NCBI GenBank assembly: GCA_017617795.1
Contig: JAFZVM010000001.1
Coordinates: 1 to 44,326, forward strand
Direction: 5' to 3'
Source of the DNA: Oscillospiraceae bacterium
GTDB lineage: Bacteria > Bacillota > Clostridia > Oscillospirales > Oscillospiraceae
DNA length: 44,326 nucleotides
Below, piece by piece: positions 25,517-32,958 of this stretch. Below the pieces are notes generated by a model. The model saw nothing but the letters and a program-made list of their open reading frames with translations, was not told the origin of the DNA and did not search any database. The position numbers and the translations under genes were made by a program. The first letter of the stretch is position 1. Each line of letters opens with the position of its first letter.

Positions 25517-25550
25517 AGCGATTCCCTCGATTCAGGAAAAATGATGCTTC

Positions 25551-25559
25551 ATTGTAGCA
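25551..25559 (-). promoter_or_regulatory. Extended -10 promoter element of asnA
   Basis: On the minus strand TGC-TACAAT (25559-25551) forms an extended -10 element; no clear -35 is seen in the T-rich sequence before it. Confidence 0.45.
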
Positions 25560-25743
25560 GAGAACAAAAGAAAAGAAAAGCGTCTGACGGAAATTTCCTT
25601 TCGAACCGGACCCGCTTCGCTGGGCTCCGGTTCGAGAAGGCTTACATCGCCGCTGCGCGCCTTGGCCGAACACTTCGACACTTGCGGCGATAGTGGTATA
25701 TTCGGCCGGAAATGAATTCCGCCCGAATATGGCTTTCGATCGC

Positions 25744-25774
25744 TTCGCGCCTGCGGGCGCGAACTCTGCGAGGC
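25744..25774 (+). repeat. Copy B of the palindrome plus tail repeat near asnA
   Basis: TTCGCGCC (25744-25751) pairs with GGCGCGAA (25756-25763), then CTCTGCGAGGC. It shares an exact 17-mer with 24424-24440. Confidence 0.6.
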
Positions 25775-25821
25775 TGGGACCAGGGTTATCTGCAGTTTGA
25801 GCGTCTGACGAAAATGTTTAG

Positions 25822-26292
25822 TCAGGCGCTTTGCTTTGGCAGATAAAATTCGATCTCATCCAATCCGCCGGGGTGCCGGATGACGCGCCCGGTGGGGAGG
25901 AACCCTTCCCGCCGGTACAGCCGCTCCGCCCCGGTGTTGTTTTCCAGGATCCAGAGGGTGGGGGAGCCTTCGCATCCTTCGATGGCATACCGGAGAAGAT
26001 ACGTACCGTATCCCCGGTTCTGCGCCTCCGGCAGGATATACAGGTCCGCAATGACGCCGTCCGTAACCGTGACCATGCCGACGGGCGTCTCCGCCCGGAG
26101 CAGCAGAAAGATCCGGCTGCCCGCCTCCGCCTTCTCCCGGAGATAGCCGTATTGCCGCTCCGGCGTATGGGCCGCCACGAAGTCCGGCGGGCAGAAGGAG
26201 CGGTGGGAATCCTGCCAGGCGGCGGCATGGACTTCCGCCGCCTGCCGCAGAAGAGACTCCTCCCGGGCGGGCACGATCTGCAGTTTTTCCAT
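25822..26292 (-). CDS. GNAT family N-acetyltransferase
   Basis: The 156-residue protein has the GNAT acetyl-CoA fold: motif A region VIADLYILPEAQNRGYGTYLL with the pyrophosphate loop Q-N-R-G-Y-G near residues 90-95, and motif B region ENNTGAERLYRREGFLPTGR. The acceptor is unknown; many such proteins acetylate small amines or protein N-termini. ATG 26292 follows GAAAGGAGG. It has its own promoter, divergent from the PadR module and overlapping that promoter's -35. Confidence 0.88.
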   Translation of the reverse strand: MEKLQIVPAREESLLRQAAEVHAAAWQDSHRSFCPPDFVAAHTPERQYGYLREKAEAGSRIFLLLRAETPVGMVTVTDGVIADLYILPEAQNRGYGTYLLRYAIEGCEGSPTLWILENNTGAERLYRREGFLPTGRVIRHPGGLDEIEFYLPKQSA

Positions 26293-26313
26293 GGCTCCGC
26301 CTCCTTTCGGGGG

Positions 26314-26342
26314 AATATAACACAGAAATTACCCCTTGACAA
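26314..26342 (-). promoter_or_regulatory. Promoter of the GNAT gene
   Basis: On the minus strand TTGTCA (26342-26337) and TATATT (26319-26314) are separated by 17 bases. The -35 overlaps by five bases the -35 of the divergent promoter. Confidence 0.65.
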
Positions 26343-26364
26343 GCCTCGTTTAACAAAGTATAGT
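26336..26364 (+). promoter_or_regulatory. Promoter of the PadR/FtsX module
   Basis: A perfect TTGACA (26336-26341) and TATAGT (26359-26364) are separated by 17 bases, 35 bases before the first gene. This is the natural target for the PadR repressor encoded third in the operon. Confidence 0.72.
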
Positions 26365-26398
26365 AAGCATAGAAATACAAGGTATAGGAGGTGAGAGG

Positions 26399-27124
26399 AT
26401 GAACACCAACCTGAGCATGGCCTGGCTGCGGGAGGCGGTGGGGGGCATCAAGTACCCGCCGGACCGGCGAAGGGTGGAGAAGGAGCTGTACGCCCACGTC
26501 ATGCAGCGGAACCGGGACTTTCTGAAGGATGGCTGCACGGAGCGGGAGGCGGACGAAAAGGCCTGCGCCGTCATGGGGGACCCGGTGGAGGTCCGCCGGG
26601 ATCTGGCGGCGATCCACCGCCCCTTCTGGGGGTATACCTATCTCATCCTGCGCCTTCTGCTGTTTGCCATGGCTGTCTGGGGTGTGCTCTTCCACATAGG
26701 CGGTTTCCTCAAGCTGGGGCAGTACCTTGTTCCGCTGTCGGCTCAGGCCGGAATGACCCCGGATCATTGGATGTCCCAGAACGGTCAGGCTCACAGCGGA
26801 GACTATACCTTCCGCCTGTGCAGGGCCGCTTATGCTGCGGACGAGAGCGGGCAGACCTGGCTTCTGCTGGAACTGAAGGCTACCACCCCGGATCCCCTGC
26901 TGGGAGGGCCGTATTATTCCGCCCTGTGGAATCAGGAACTGCAGGACAGCCGGGGAAGGGTGTACTCCGTGAAACCGCTGTCTCAGAAGGAACTGGTGTT
27001 CAACACGCGTATTCTGCTGGGCGTGCAGGACCTGGAGCCCGGAGCGGATTGGGCTGTGCTCACCCTGCCGGGGCCGGAGGGCCCTGCCTGGCTTACGGTG
27101 CGGCTGAAGGAGGGGAGCGAATGA
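26399..27124 (+). CDS. HAAS/permease-prefix domain membrane protein
   Basis: The 241-residue protein starts with a helical domain of about 75 residues (YPPDRRRVEKELYAHVMQ, GCTEREADEKACAVMGDPVEVRRDLAAIH) that resembles the HAAS or permease-prefix domain often encoded next to PadR regulators. A single hydrophobic helix (about 83-103) follows, then a beta-rich outer domain of about 135 residues that I do not recognise. AGGAGG lies 7 bases before ATG 26399. It overlaps the next gene as ATGA. In known PadR-HAAS pairs the HAAS protein is the regulated membrane partner; its exact role here is inferred. Confidence 0.7.
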   Translation: MNTNLSMAWLREAVGGIKYPPDRRRVEKELYAHVMQRNRDFLKDGCTEREADEKACAVMGDPVEVRRDLAAIHRPFWGYTYLILRLLLFAMAVWGVLFHIGGFLKLGQYLVPLSAQAGMTPDHWMSQNGQAHSGDYTFRLCRAAYAADESGQTWLLLELKATTPDPLLGGPYYSALWNQELQDSRGRVYSVKPLSQKELVFNTRILLGVQDLEPGADWAVLTLPGPEGPAWLTVRLKEGSE

Positions 27125-27855
27125 GGCGGCATTTCTGGCGTTTCTCCCGTCCCGTTGGCTCCCTGGTCTGCGTTCTCCTGCTGATGATCCTCATTTGGTT
27201 CATGCGTCTGGGCAGGGGGATCCCACACGGATCTCCGGAGGATGTGCTCCGGCGCATGGAGCGGAAGATGCTCCTTTCCCCGGGGGAGCTGGTGGAGGTG
27301 TATGAAGCCCGCTTCAACGCGGCCAACGTGGTCACCTGGCGGGATGGGGAACTGGCGGTATACTACTTCCTTCCCGAGGATGACAACAACAAAAAGCAGT
27401 GGAAGCATCGCTATCAGGACGGTTTTCCCCTCTGGCAGGCGCAGCCGGACTTCGACTGGGGCTGCTGCACCGGGATGTTTGTGGATCTGAACGCAAATCG
27501 GGAAAACAAAATCGTCACCGCTCACCGGTTCTATGTGCTGGTGAAAAATCCGGACCCGCAGGTTACCCGGGGCAGCCTGACGATCCAGAGCCAGTTGGGG
27601 GACTATACCCGCAAGTGGACGGCGAAAGCCGAGCGCACGAATCCCTATTATCTGTCCTTCCGCATGGAGCGCTTCGGCGGAAACGACGCCACGCAGGAGC
27701 TGTTTAACGCCCTGTGCAGCGGCTGGAGCAGCCAGGGAGCGGAGGCCGAGGCGGAAGCGGTATTCTATGACGCGGACGGGAACGAAGTGAGTCGACTGCA
27801 GTTCAACATGATCGAAGAAGAAAATACGGAAAGGAGCGAGGAAAATGGCGCGTGA
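27121..27855 (+). CDS. Membrane-anchored protein of the PadR module, unknown function
   Basis: The 244-residue protein has a basic start (MRRHFWRFSR), one hydrophobic segment near residues 12-29 and a long outer domain with many aromatic residues. I do not recognise a family. The ATG overlaps the preceding stop, and the 3' end overlaps padR by 11 bases, so it is translated with them. The outer domain has few cysteines (a CC pair near residue 118) and no enzyme motif. It may be a partner or sensor for the FtsX-type exporter downstream. Confidence 0.75.
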   Translation: MRRHFWRFSRPVGSLVCVLLLMILIWFMRLGRGIPHGSPEDVLRRMERKMLLSPGELVEVYEARFNAANVVTWRDGELAVYYFLPEDDNNKKQWKHRYQDGFPLWQAQPDFDWGCCTGMFVDLNANRENKIVTAHRFYVLVKNPDPQVTRGSLTIQSQLGDYTRKWTAKAERTNPYYLSFRMERFGGNDATQELFNALCSGWSSQGAEAEAEAVFYDADGNEVSRLQFNMIEEENTERSEENGA

Positions 27856-28171
27856 ACAGGAACCCGGCGGGATGGATCTGCTGATCCTCCACCTGCTGGC
27901 GGAACGGGATATGTACGGATATGAAATGGTGACGGAGCTGGCCAGCCGCTCCAACGAGGTTTTCCGGTTGAAGGAGGGGACCCTGTACCCTCTGCTCCAC
28001 CGGCTGGAAAAGGAAGGCTCCGTCTCCGCCTACGAGGAAAAGAAGGAAGGCCGGGTGAGGCGGTACTACCGCCTCACCCGGAAGGGCGGAGAAAAGCTCC
28101 GGGAGCGCACCGAAGCCTGGGAGACCTACTCCGGCGCGGTGAACGCGGTACTGTGCAGAACGCCGGGGTAA
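27845..28171 (+). CDS. PadR family transcriptional regulator
   Basis: The 108-residue protein is a short PadR: winged helix with LLILHLLAERDMYGYEMVTELASRS, then FRLKEGTLYPLLHRLEKEGSVSAYEE, then the wing RVRRYYRLTRKGGEKL and one dimerisation helix. FRLKEGTLYPLLHRLE is the family hallmark. PadR proteins repress nearby membrane or exporter genes and release DNA on binding a drug or other ligand. AAGGAG precedes ATG 27845, which lies inside the previous gene. Confidence 0.93.
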   Translation: MAREQEPGGMDLLILHLLAERDMYGYEMVTELASRSNEVFRLKEGTLYPLLHRLEKEGSVSAYEEKKEGRVRRYYRLTRKGGEKLRERTEAWETYSGAVNAVLCRTPG

Positions 28172-28196
28172 TTTTCTCCGTCTTGCGGCAGCGGTC

Positions 28197-28335
28197 TGGC
28201 TCCCCTGAAAGGGAAGCTGTCAGCCGCCGTCTCCGCAAGGCGGCTGACTGAGAGGTAAACTCAGCCACAGAACCTCTCCACCGCTGACCTTCCATGAGAC
28301 GGCCAGCGGTCCCCCTCCCCTTTCAGGGGAGGCTG
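28197..28335. repeat. Palindromic MITE-like element between padR and the permease genes
   Basis: The 276-base gap 28172-28447 holds no gene. It contains an inverted pair TCCCCTGAAAGGG (28201-28213) and CCCTTTCAGGGGA (28318-28330), a perfect 13-bp terminal repeat set about 130 bases apart, and inside it the perfect 10-bp stem GTCAGCCGCC/GGCGGCTGAC (28219-28228, 28239-28248). The structure resembles non-autonomous palindromic repeats scattered in gut Clostridia. It splits the padR part from the exporter part of the locus. Confidence 0.6.
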
Positions 28336-28447
28336 AATAAGGATGCAGCTGCAGAATACCCGCTGCATCCGCGGTGAACTGCGCCCATTTTTCCCCGAAA
28401 ACCGAGAAAAATGTCAATAATCTGATGAGAAAGGAAGCGAATGCAGC

Positions 28448-30319
28448 GTGAAATCTTCTCTTTGGATCAAGACCCTGCTCCGCAGCCCGGTGCGGACTAT
28501 CGTGACCTGGGTGCTGCTCCTGGCGGCGGCCTTCCAGTTCACCCTGAGCCTCACGGATTACCTCTCCACCCGGAAGGGACTGGAGGAAGCCAAGGACCGG
28601 ATGAAGGGTGCCCTTTCCCTGGAGCACGCCCCGGGTCTGGATCCCAACGCCCCGGGGATGAAGGCAGGTACAAACCTCTTCCTCATGTACGATCCCACCG
28701 GCCCGGGTACGGGCATGGAGCAGTACGACTCTGCGCAATACCATGCGGCGAAGATCACCGATGCTGAGCTGGAGACCCTGGCTGCCTACCCCGGAGTGGC
28801 GCAGGTTGAGGTTCGCACCATGGCCGCAGGTGTATCTGAATATATCCGGCCGGACAACGTAGGGGATGTTGTTGTCATCCCATATAAGGATCGGTTGGTG
28901 TTGGAGGCCACGGTATCGGAGCGTGTTCAAGCGACCGACAGGGAATTGGATTGGGTAGCTCCACGTCTAGCCAAAGGCTGCGATGCCGAAGCCAGTTGTG
29001 TTCTGACTCTCGAAGATATCCGTGTGCTTGGCGGTGATGAAGCGTGTCTGCCCCTGGACAAGGGAGGAGGCAATCAACTTTTCGTCATTGCGGTACCAGA
29101 GATTTTCAGGGAACAGGCATCCCTATGGATTTATTCTAACGCTGTATTCTATCGTAACCGTCTGTACGCGGAGGACACAGCCGGCCTGGAGGAAGGAAGA
29201 CGGTATGTCTTTGTGGTACGGGTAGACAGAAGCAGTCACGATGCCGTCATACCAAGATTGTGCTTCGGAGACGATACCCTACTGAACTGGTGGCCCTATT
29301 ATACCGATGTCACGGATCTGCCTGATAACTATCTGGAAGGAGAGGACTTTGCCCCCCTTCGGGAGCTCATAAAAATCACCTCCGATGACTGGCATACCCT
29401 GGATGTGGTGTACGCAAATGATATGTCCGTCATCCGCCGGGCGGCGGATCTGCGGCTTGTCCCGGTGCAGGGGCGTTTCCTGGAGCCGGAGGACGCAGGG
29501 AAGGCGGTGTGTGTGGTGAATGAAGACTTTGCCTACGCCAACGGTCTCAGCTTGGGGGATACCCTGCGCCTGAAGCTGGGGGATTACCCTGTGGAGCAGC
29601 ATGTGAGTCTGGGGGCCGTGGCTTCCACCCGGGGCCGCTACGCAAAGAACTGGACGGAGCAGGAATTTACCGTTATCGGCACCTGGCGGGACGTGAACCA
29701 GGGAAAGTACCTCACGGAGGACTACATCTGGGCCTATTCCGATTCCACGGTCTTTGTCCCCGGTTCCTTCCTGCCGGAGGGGGCGAAGCGGGGCGAGCAT
29801 ACCCCCGGAGACGTGACCCTGCTCATCGACGCTGACGCCATGAATGCCTTTGTGGAGAACGAGCTTCCCCGATTGGAGGCGGAGGGCTGGATCACCTACT
29901 GGAACGACCGGGGATGGCCCCAGATGGAGGAGGAGCTGCGGCTGGTGGTCCAGGCAGCCTGGTATAAGCTCCTGGCCTTTGGCGCGGCGACCCTGCTGGT
30001 CATTGCCCTGACGGTATACCTCTTCATCAGCCGCCGGAGCCGGGACTACGCCATCCTCCGGGCCCTGGGCATGGAGAAGGGCGGCAGCGGGAAGAGCCTC
30101 ACCATCCCTCTCCTGTGCCTCACCCTGGCGGCGGTCATCCCCGGGGCAGCGGCAGCCCTGCTGTGGTACAGCCGGGGCGGGGAACAGGTGAAAGCCATGG
30201 CCCTGGTGGGCGTGCCCGTCCTGATCCTCCTGCCCATGCTGGCGGCCCTGGTGATGGTGAACCGCATGGGGAACACCTCGCCTCTGGCTCTGCTGCAGTC
30301 CAAAAGGAGGCAGAAATGA
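28448..30319 (+). CDS. FtsX-like ABC transporter permease (large)
   Basis: The 623-residue protein has the MacB/FtsX layout: one N-terminal helix near residues 17-37, an outer domain of about 460 residues, then three helices in the last 125 residues with the FtsX block YAILRALGMEKGGSGKSLT between the first two. It would work with the permease and ATPase that follow, as a mechanotransmitting exporter rather than an importer. GTG 28448 is the start, about 10 bases after AAGGAAG. The segment 28810-29290, within the outer domain, is much more AT-rich (about 42-52% GC in sampled 60-base lines) than the membrane-encoding end (about 67%). It overlaps the next gene as ATGA. Confidence 0.85.
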   Translation: MKSSLWIKTLLRSPVRTIVTWVLLLAAAFQFTLSLTDYLSTRKGLEEAKDRMKGALSLEHAPGLDPNAPGMKAGTNLFLMYDPTGPGTGMEQYDSAQYHAAKITDAELETLAAYPGVAQVEVRTMAAGVSEYIRPDNVGDVVVIPYKDRLVLEATVSERVQATDRELDWVAPRLAKGCDAEASCVLTLEDIRVLGGDEACLPLDKGGGNQLFVIAVPEIFREQASLWIYSNAVFYRNRLYAEDTAGLEEGRRYVFVVRVDRSSHDAVIPRLCFGDDTLLNWWPYYTDVTDLPDNYLEGEDFAPLRELIKITSDDWHTLDVVYANDMSVIRRAADLRLVPVQGRFLEPEDAGKAVCVVNEDFAYANGLSLGDTLRLKLGDYPVEQHVSLGAVASTRGRYAKNWTEQEFTVIGTWRDVNQGKYLTEDYIWAYSDSTVFVPGSFLPEGAKRGEHTPGDVTLLIDADAMNAFVENELPRLEAEGWITYWNDRGWPQMEEELRLVVQAAWYKLLAFGAATLLVIALTVYLFISRRSRDYAILRALGMEKGGSGKSLTIPLLCLTLAAVIPGAAAALLWYSRGGEQVKAMALVGVPVLILLPMLAALVMVNRMGNTSPLALLQSKRRQK

Positions 30320-31461
30320 GTACCTCCATACGCTATACGCTCCGGCACATGCTCCGGGGCGGGGGCAAGACCGTCCTGGCCATTCTTCTGGCCCTCCTTC
30401 TCACGGCGGCGGTGGGGCGGCTGGACAGCCTCCGGCAGCACTATGAGGCACTCTCCCGCAGCGTCCTCATCCAGGGCTCCGTCCTGGGCGGCCTTACCGT
30501 CTACCGTGCGGAGAAGCTGGCAGCAGCCGAGGAGGTGAAGGACTACTACCTGGAGGAGTCCTGGCAGGATTGCTTGTATCTGACGGAAAAAGCGGATAGA
30601 CCGGATGAGGCCAGTTTCGTTCTCTATTACACGTCAGACTATACCAAAACCACCGATGCCAATGTGGAGTGGCTTGATGGCTGGGATGGGGAGAGCTTCC
30701 AAAAGACGACGAAAATGGTCTGTCTGATGCCCAGAGAACTGGCGGAACATTCTGAACTGGTGCTTGGCGACCGCATCCATATCGCGGAAGCCGGTTACGG
30801 CAGCAAGACCTATATGAACCACCCGGAAATGACCGCTGATGAGATTATCGCTCTGTGGAAAAGGAACGTCTCCCCGACTACGGTGGTGGGCTTGGTATCG
30901 GAGACAAACGTGAGCAGCCGCCTCTGGCTGCCCATACACGGCATGGACCAATACAGCACCATGTTTCCCGGCTTAAAGGTGGAGACCGCAATATACACAC
31001 TTCGAGATTATCGGGATGTCCAACCCTTCCGGGAGTACTTTATGGAGGAGACCTCCAGGGAGAAGGGCAACCCCTCCCTGTACCTGGATACGGCGGAGGC
31101 GGACCGCATCCGTAAAATGGCAAACCTCCTCAGCACCCTGTATCCCATCGCCCTGGGGGTGGCCCTGCTCCTGGGCGCCGTCCTCCCCGGCCTCATGGTG
31201 CTCCAGAACAGCCGGGAAACCGCCATTCTCCGGGTCCTGGGCATGAGCCGAAGAAAAGTCTGCGCAATGCTGACAGGGGAACAGGTTTTGCTCTGTATCC
31301 TGGGCCTTATCCTGGGGGTGGCGGCAGCCTTTTTCCTGGGGGCCGGGTGGGAGCTGACCTACCCCGGACTCCACCTGGCCGCCTGTCTCATCGGCAGTAT
31401 CGTATTCGCCTGGGTCAGCACCGGGAAGGACCTGCTTTCCCTGCTCCAGGCAAAGGAATAA
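30316..31461 (+). CDS. FtsX-like ABC transporter permease (small)
   Basis: The 381-residue protein repeats the topology of its neighbour: N-terminal helix near residues 19-36, an outer domain of about 230 residues and three C-terminal helices with the FtsX block ETAILRVLGMSRRKVCAML. It likely forms a heterodimer with the larger permease. ATG 30316 overlaps the preceding stop and has AAAGGAGG upstream. The middle of its outer domain (about 30590-31010) is also lower in GC than both ends of the gene. Confidence 0.87.
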   Translation: MSTSIRYTLRHMLRGGGKTVLAILLALLLTAAVGRLDSLRQHYEALSRSVLIQGSVLGGLTVYRAEKLAAAEEVKDYYLEESWQDCLYLTEKADRPDEASFVLYYTSDYTKTTDANVEWLDGWDGESFQKTTKMVCLMPRELAEHSELVLGDRIHIAEAGYGSKTYMNHPEMTADEIIALWKRNVSPTTVVGLVSETNVSSRLWLPIHGMDQYSTMFPGLKVETAIYTLRDYRDVQPFREYFMEETSREKGNPSLYLDTAEADRIRKMANLLSTLYPIALGVALLLGAVLPGLMVLQNSRETAILRVLGMSRRKVCAMLTGEQVLLCILGLILGVAAAFFLGAGWELTYPGLHLAACLIGSIVFAWVSTGKDLLSLLQAKE

Positions 31462-31484
31462 TCACGATAAAAGGAGGCAACACA

Positions 31485-32147
31485 ATGAACGCACTTACGC
31501 TTGATAACGTATCCTATACCTACCCCGGCGGCACGACCCCCGTGGTGAAGTCCGCATCCTGCAATTTCGAGACCGGGAAGATCTACGCCGTCGTCGGCCC
31601 CAGCGGCAGCGGGAAGAGCACCCTGCTGAGCATGCTGGCCGGTTTGGACATTCCCCAGGAGGGAGACGTGATCCTGCAGGAGGAAAATCTGAAAAACCTG
31701 GACCTGGATAAATACCGCCGAGAGGGGGTCAGCATCATCTTTCAGGCCTTTTGCCTCCTGCCCCTGCTTACGGTGCGGGAAAACGTCAGCCTCCCCATGG
31801 AGATGCAGGGCATCCCGGAAGCGGACGCCCGGCAGCGGGCAGCGGAGGCCCTGGTGAAGGTGGGCATCGAGGAGAGCAAGCACAAGCGTTTTCCCTCCGC
31901 CCTCTCCGGCGGGGAGCAGCAGCGTGTGGCCATCGCCCGGAGCCTGTGCAGCGGCGCACCCGTCCTCCTGGCTGACGAACCCACGGGCAATCTGGACGGA
32001 GAGAATACGAGGATAGTAATGGACATCCTCCGGCGCTTAGCCCATGAGGAAGGCCGCTGCGTCATCGTGGTCACCCATGACCCGGAGGTGGCGGAGGCGG
32101 CGGATCTGATCCTGCGCATGAAGGACGGAGTATTGACTGCAGAATGA
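31485..32147 (+). CDS. ABC transporter ATP-binding protein (MacB/LolD type)
   Basis: The 220-residue ATPase has Walker A GPSGSGKST near residues 38-46, Q-loop SIIFQAFCLLP, signature LSGGEQQRVAIARSL, Walker B VLLADEPTGNLD and the switch histidine in VVTHDPEV. The ADEPTGNLD form is typical of the MacB/LolD/FtsE group that drives FtsX-type permeases. AAGGAGG lies before ATG 31485, 23 bases after the second permease. It completes the PadR-controlled exporter. Confidence 0.94.
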   Translation: MNALTLDNVSYTYPGGTTPVVKSASCNFETGKIYAVVGPSGSGKSTLLSMLAGLDIPQEGDVILQEENLKNLDLDKYRREGVSIIFQAFCLLPLLTVRENVSLPMEMQGIPEADARQRAAEALVKVGIEESKHKRFPSALSGGEQQRVAIARSLCSGAPVLLADEPTGNLDGENTRIVMDILRRLAHEEGRCVIVVTHDPEVAEAADLILRMKDGVLTAE

Positions 32148-32148
32148 A

Positions 32149-32328
32149 ATGAACGAAATATGCGCAGTCGTTTCATTTGGGAATTATCGAATCGCGTTTC
32201 TGCAGACGGCGAACCGGATCGGAGGATTACTGGAGCGTCTTTCCGAACAGGAAGGGTTTACGGTCACACTGGCCGGCAGCCCTTGCGCCGCAGGAGAAAA
32301 GCGTGTATGCTGTTCCCAACAGATATGA
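32149..32328 (+). CDS. Small ORF of 59 codons, unknown
   Basis: An uninterrupted frame starts at ATG 32149, two bases after the ATPase stop, and ends at TGA 32326-32328, just before the flavin reductase-like gene. The product reads like protein: MNEICAVVSFGNYRIAFLQ at the start, then a helix-like RIGGLLERLSEQEGF, a strand TVTLAGSPCAA and a CC pair near the end. The pattern strand-helix-strand with a following Cys resembles small DUF3343-type carrier-like proteins, but I cannot support that firmly. No strong ribosome site is present; translation would depend on coupling. It could also be chance. Confidence 0.35.
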   Translation: MNEICAVVSFGNYRIAFLQTANRIGGLLERLSEQEGFTVTLAGSPCAAGEKRVCCSQQI

Positions 32329-32340
32329 GGAGGGACAGCC

Positions 32341-32892
32341 ATGGAGATATCCGCAAAGAATGCTGTGATCCTGCCGGAGGGCGTGTTCATCATCGGCAGC
32401 TATGACGGTAACGGCGTACCCAACGCCATGAACGCCGCCTGGGGCGTGCAGTCCGACTGGACGGAGATCACCCTGATCCTGGGGGAGCACAAAACCACGG
32501 AGAATATTCTGAAGACCGGGGCCTTCACCGTGGCATTTGGTACGAAGGACACCGCCCTGATCTCGGACTATTTCGGCATGGAGACCGGCCATCGGGTAAA
32601 TAAGATCGAGAAGGCGGGCTGCCATACCCACCCCAGCGAAAAGGTGAACGCCCCCATCATCGAGGAATATCCCCTGACCCTGGAGTGCACCTTGAAGAGC
32701 TGGGATCCGGAGAGCGGACGTATGATCGGGGAGATCGTGGGCCAGTATGCGGACGAGCGGATCCTGACGAACGGAAAGGTGGACGTGGAGAAGATGGGGC
32801 TCATCATTTTTGACCCCGCCTCCCATGCCTACCGCCTGGTGGGACCGGTGGTGGGTCATGCCTACCACGACGGGAAACAGCTGATGAAATAA
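32341..32892 (+). CDS. Flavin reductase-like (FMN-binding split barrel) protein
   Basis: The 183-residue protein has the flavin reductase-like domain: GVFIIGSYDGNGVPNAMNAAWGVQ near residues 15-38, where the family binds FMN, KTTENILKTGAFTVAFG, and HRVNKIEKAGC. Related proteins reduce or simply bind flavin, often with NAD(P)H, and many are annotated as flavoredoxin-like. GAGGAGG precedes ATG 32341. A terminator follows directly. The partner electron donor and substrate are unknown. Confidence 0.88.
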   Translation: MEISAKNAVILPEGVFIIGSYDGNGVPNAMNAAWGVQSDWTEITLILGEHKTTENILKTGAFTVAFGTKDTALISDYFGMETGHRVNKIEKAGCHTHPSEKVNAPIIEEYPLTLECTLKSWDPESGRMIGEIVGQYADERILTNGKVDVEKMGLIIFDPASHAYRLVGPVVGHAYHDGKQLMK

Positions 32893-32906
32893 TGCGGACA
32901 GAAAAA

Positions 32907-32945
32907 CCGCCGGGAGCCGACTGGCTCCCGGCGGGAACTGTTTTT
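32907..32945. terminator. Terminator after the flavin reductase-like gene
   Basis: A perfect 12-bp stem, CCGCCGGGAGCC (32907-32918) and GGCTCCCGGCGG (32923-32934), has a 4-base loop and TTTTT at 32941-32945. AAAAA on the left side gives a U-tract for the convergent permease gene too. Confidence 0.88.
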
Positions 32946-32958
32946 GCGGGGACGAAAC

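Larger units (their letters stand above)
25517..25821. repeat. Intergenic region with an array of palindromes
   Basis: No gene is visible. Five successive inverted repeats fill the gap: TCGAACCGGA/TCCGGTTCGA (25601-25610, 25626-25635, extended by inner CCC/GGG); ATCGCCGC/GCGGCGAT (25646-25653, 25684-25691); a 14-bp stem with one mismatch (25698-25711, 25717-25730); TTCGCGCC/GGCGCGAA (25744-25751, 25756-25763); and GCGTCTGAC/GTCAGGCGC (25801-25809, 25821-25829), the last overlapping the acetyltransferase stop. The decanucleotide GCGTCTGACG occurs at about 25580 and again at 25801, bracketing the array. Confidence 0.65.

Noticed and set aside
25517..25560. T-box leader before asnA
   Set aside because: The extended -10 is only about 35 bases from the start codon, leaving no room for a T-box; the upstream hairpins lie before the promoter.
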